From Bacillota bacterium (GTDB taxonomy: Bacteria > Bacillota > UBA4882 > UBA8346), in assembly GCA_023435565.1 (NCBI GenBank), contig JAEYRN010000103.1:1-64000 (forward strand): 64,000 bases of DNA. The letters are read 5' to 3'. The notes beneath the pieces were generated by a model, which saw only the letters and a program-made list of their open reading frames with translations, ran no database searches and was not told where the DNA came from. A program made the translations under genes and the position numbers. Below are positions 61,875-64,000 of the stretch, one piece after another; the first letter of the stretch is position 1; each line of letters begins with the position of its first letter.

Positions 61875-63724
61875 TAACTAAGCCCAAATCCGTATTCGAA
61901 CAACGGTTGATAATCAGGATCGCCAATATTAATCGGGATCTGTTCCATATCCCTTGGCCAGCTGCAGGGGAGTTTGCCGGTAGGCTGATAATCTCCAAAC
62001 ATGATATCGGCCACTCCTTGACCTTCCGTCCCCGGAAACCAAGCTGCTATAAATGCGTCGCTTTGGTTTATTTCCTCGGTAATAATCATCGGCCGTCCCG
62101 AAACCAAAACCACCACCATTGGGACGCCTGTCTCTTTGATATTCTTAATCGTCTCCCGATCTTCCTCATCCAAACGGAGCGTTAAGGGTTTGATAACATC
62201 CCCTTTATACTCAGCGTAAGGGGTCTCCCCAACAACTACGATTGCGACATCCGCCTCCTGGACCGACTTACCATTCCGTTCATAGCTTACCAATGTCTCA
62301 GGAGAGACAATGTTTCTAATTCCTTCAAGGATCGTTGTCCCGGTTGTGGTTTTCCCACTACCGCCATGCCAGGTTACAGTCCACCCGCCGCACTGTTTTC
62401 CGATATCATCGGCGGATTTACCGGCTACTAAAATATGTTTCAAATTTTTAGCCAAGGGTAAAGTTCGAGAATCGTTTTTCAATAAGACCAACGATTTACG
62501 AACACATTCCCGGGCGACTTCCCGGTGCTCTTTGGAACCAATAGCTTCAAGCAGCTTTCGATTAGTTTTGGGACGGTTTAATAGACCCATCTCGAACTTG
62601 ACCTTTAAAATCCGGCGGGCCGCATCGTCAATCCGGGAAAGAGTTATTTGGCCGCTTTCGACCAAACCCTTGGTAGTATTAATAAACTGATGATAATTAT
62701 CAACTACCATCATCATATCAATTCCGGCATTAATTGCCGCCGCAATCTGTTCTTCATAAGTTCCGGGGAGTTGTTGAAAACTCTTCCAGTCGGATACCAC
62801 AAAACCGGTAAATCCCAACTCTTCTTTAAGTACTTTAGTTATTAGATACTTATGTCCATGTAACTTTTGACCATTCCAGCCGCTGTGAGAAATCATGATT
62901 GTCCGGACACCGCTTTTAATGGCTTCGATATATGGCGGTAAATGAACTCTGCGCAGTTCATCCTCGGTCATTCTAGTATCACCCTGATCGTTTCCCCTTA
63001 CAGTCCCAGTCCCATAGAGGGTACCTCCATCGCCCAAATAATGTTTGGCACAGGCTATTACACTATCGTAATTTTTAAGATCGGTGCCTTGGAGTCCTTT
63101 AATGGCAGCTGTTCCAAATATAGTCGGTAAATCAGAGGTTTCACCATAACTTTCATAAGTACGACCCCACCGCTCGTCTCTAGCCACCGCTACACAGGGG
63201 GCAAAGGTCCATCTAATCCCGGTCCCGGCCATTTCGATTGCGGTTATCCGTCCGGCTCTTTCCGCGAATAATGGGTCTCCGGTTGCTCCCATACCAATAT
63301 TATGAGGAAATATTACCGTATCAACAATGCTGTTAAAACCGTGCACCGCGTCAACCCCAAAAAGCAGCGGCACCTTTAACCGGGTTTTCAAAGCCGAAGT
63401 TTGATATCTGTCAACCAAATCGGTTAATTGAACTGGAGTCATACCGGGAAAGATTGAATCTCCGCCAAATAGAAGCGAACCCAGACTGTATTCCTGAATA
63501 TCGGAAATTTGCACCAATCCAATCTGGTCCACTTGGGTCATCTGGCCGATCTTTTCCACCAAAGTCATCCTACCGAGCAAATCATCGACTTTATGGTCGA
63601 TATTGCTTTCAGCCGCTATAAGATGGTATGGGCTAAAGACTATGTCGGCTATCATAAAAAAGAAGGTAACTAGTATGATAAACCGATGGAATTTTTTACT
63701 TTTCCCCTTTAATTTTATTCCCAC
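61871..63724 (-). CDS. Secreted GH3 beta-glucosidase
   Basis: A 617-residue glycoside hydrolase family 3 enzyme. Signal peptide or anchor (FIILVTFFFMIADIVFSPYH), N-terminal barrel with MTLVEKIGQMTQVDQIGL, FGVDAVHGFN, FAPCVAVARDERWGRTYESY and the nucleophile region GFVVSDWKSF (Asp in VSDW), then the C-terminal sandwich with ARECVRKSLVLLKNDSRTLP. It cleaves beta-glucans or cello-oligosaccharides outside the cytoplasmic membrane. GGAGGG precedes GTG 63724. A GH94 gene lies upstream on the same strand. Confidence 0.92.
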   Translation of the reverse strand: MGIKLKGKSKKFHRFIILVTFFFMIADIVFSPYHLIAAESNIDHKVDDLLGRMTLVEKIGQMTQVDQIGLVQISDIQEYSLGSLLFGGDSIFPGMTPVQLTDLVDRYQTSALKTRLKVPLLFGVDAVHGFNSIVDTVIFPHNIGMGATGDPLFAERAGRITAIEMAGTGIRWTFAPCVAVARDERWGRTYESYGETSDLPTIFGTAAIKGLQGTDLKNYDSVIACAKHYLGDGGTLYGTGTVRGNDQGDTRMTEDELRRVHLPPYIEAIKSGVRTIMISHSGWNGQKLHGHKYLITKVLKEELGFTGFVVSDWKSFQQLPGTYEEQIAAAINAGIDMMMVVDNYHQFINTTKGLVESGQITLSRIDDAARRILKVKFEMGLLNRPKTNRKLLEAIGSKEHREVARECVRKSLVLLKNDSRTLPLAKNLKHILVAGKSADDIGKQCGGWTVTWHGGSGKTTTGTTILEGIRNIVSPETLVSYERNGKSVQEADVAIVVVGETPYAEYKGDVIKPLTLRLDEEDRETIKNIKETGVPMVVVLVSGRPMIITEEINQSDAFIAAWFPGTEGQGVADIMFGDYQPTGKLPCSWPRDMEQIPINIGDPDYQPLFEYGFGLSY

Positions 63725-63798
63725 GGTCTTACCCTCCACTTTAATGGATTACGTCTGGGATCGTCATTAACTTGTTTGTTTTTATGATTAAACTTTAC

Positions 63799-64000
63799 TT
63801 AGCCCATGAAAACGGTTACTTGGTTCTCTTCTTTTATCTTTGCCATCGGCATGAAGTTACCTTCAATTTCTTCACCGTTAAGTATTATTTTAGTGACACC
63901 TTTTTGAACACCTTTGGAATTATCGACACGTATCTTCATCATCTTGCCGCGAAACTCCCTATCCATGGTGAATTCCTTCCACTCCGACGGAATGCATGGG
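63799..64000 (-). CDS. GH94 glycoside phosphorylase, C-terminal part
   Basis: The 3' end of a gene that runs off the window. The frame reads PCIPSEWKEFTMDREFRGK, then VDNSKGVQKGV, IILNGEEIEGNFMP and ends VTVFMG. The DPCIP-W and C-terminal beta-strand pattern is that of cellobiose/cellodextrin phosphorylases and related GH94 enzymes. Together with the GH3 enzyme 75 bp downstream it suggests beta-glucan use. Confidence 0.8.
   Translation of the reverse strand, partial: PCIPSEWKEFTMDREFRGKMMKIRVDNSKGVQKGVTKIILNGEEIEGNFMPMAKIKEENQVTVFMG

Overview
The window looks like a chromosomal segment of an AT-rich (roughly 40% GC by eye) diderm member of the Bacillota. Strong Shine-Dalgarno sites, many intrinsic terminators, LytTR-DUF3021 and DegS/DegU-type regulators, c-di-GMP-I and TPP riboswitches and a LysM-SleB hydrolase fit a clostridia-like Gram-positive lineage. 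Two different secretin genes (17.4-18.6 kb and 55.8-57.0 kb) imply an outer membrane. No rRNA or tRNA gene was recognised, so the taxon stays open.

Layout. 0-0.13 kb: 3' end of a group II intron. 0.4-10.9 kb: small metabolic and regulatory units (TIGR04076-type protein and SDR; histidine kinase and response regulator; ThuA-like; PfkB kinase; Cys-rich protein and HEAT-repeat protein; membrane acyltransferase; a DUF4382 lipoprotein behind a c-di-GMP riboswitch; MFS transporter). 11.0-22.7 kb: a complete Tad/Flp pilus operon on the minus strand, with a NarL-type response regulator at its start and a GAF histidine kinase at its end. 22.8-31.6 kb: remnant of a second MFS gene, a domain-shuffled NDP-forming acyl-CoA synthetase, a LytTR-DUF3021 operon diverging from a secreted serine hydrolase, a LysM-SleB hydrolase and a RAYT transposase interrupted by a palindrome.

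32-41 kb is an accessory, AT-rich island: XRE regulator, OLD-family ATPase/nuclease, a membrane-anchored helical protein, two HEPN-like proteins and an NDT/TIR-like nucleotide-binding protein. The last three are separate genes in one orientation, with imperfect palindromes of about 90-160 bp next to them that resemble integron attC sites, plus a group II intron tail. This is the best candidate here for an undescribed system. 41-44.5 kb holds a conserved small protein, a cluster of hairpins, a 13-copy 21-bp tandem repeat, and an AIR-synthase/ThiN fusion behind a TPP riboswitch and terminator. 45.2-49.6 kb alternates two ArsP-like permeases with two DUF362 proteins.

49.9-60.8 kb is a type IV pilus/type II secretion-like locus on the minus strand: minor pilins, PilM-PilN fusion, PilO, PilP, secretin, a stand-alone 60-residue MshEN half-domain, PilB with MshEN, PilC, then a c-di-GMP riboswitch with terminator controlling three pilins and a PA14-bearing minor pilin. 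c-di-GMP thus appears to act on this locus both at RNA level and at the motor ATPase. 61-64 kb: an Fpg/Nei-type glycosylase lacking the catalytic proline, a secreted GH3 beta-glucosidase and the 3' end of a GH94 phosphorylase.

Intergenic DNA is rich in dispersed inverted-repeat families. Start codons were re-chosen from ribosome binding sites wherever the longest frame began upstream of the likely site.
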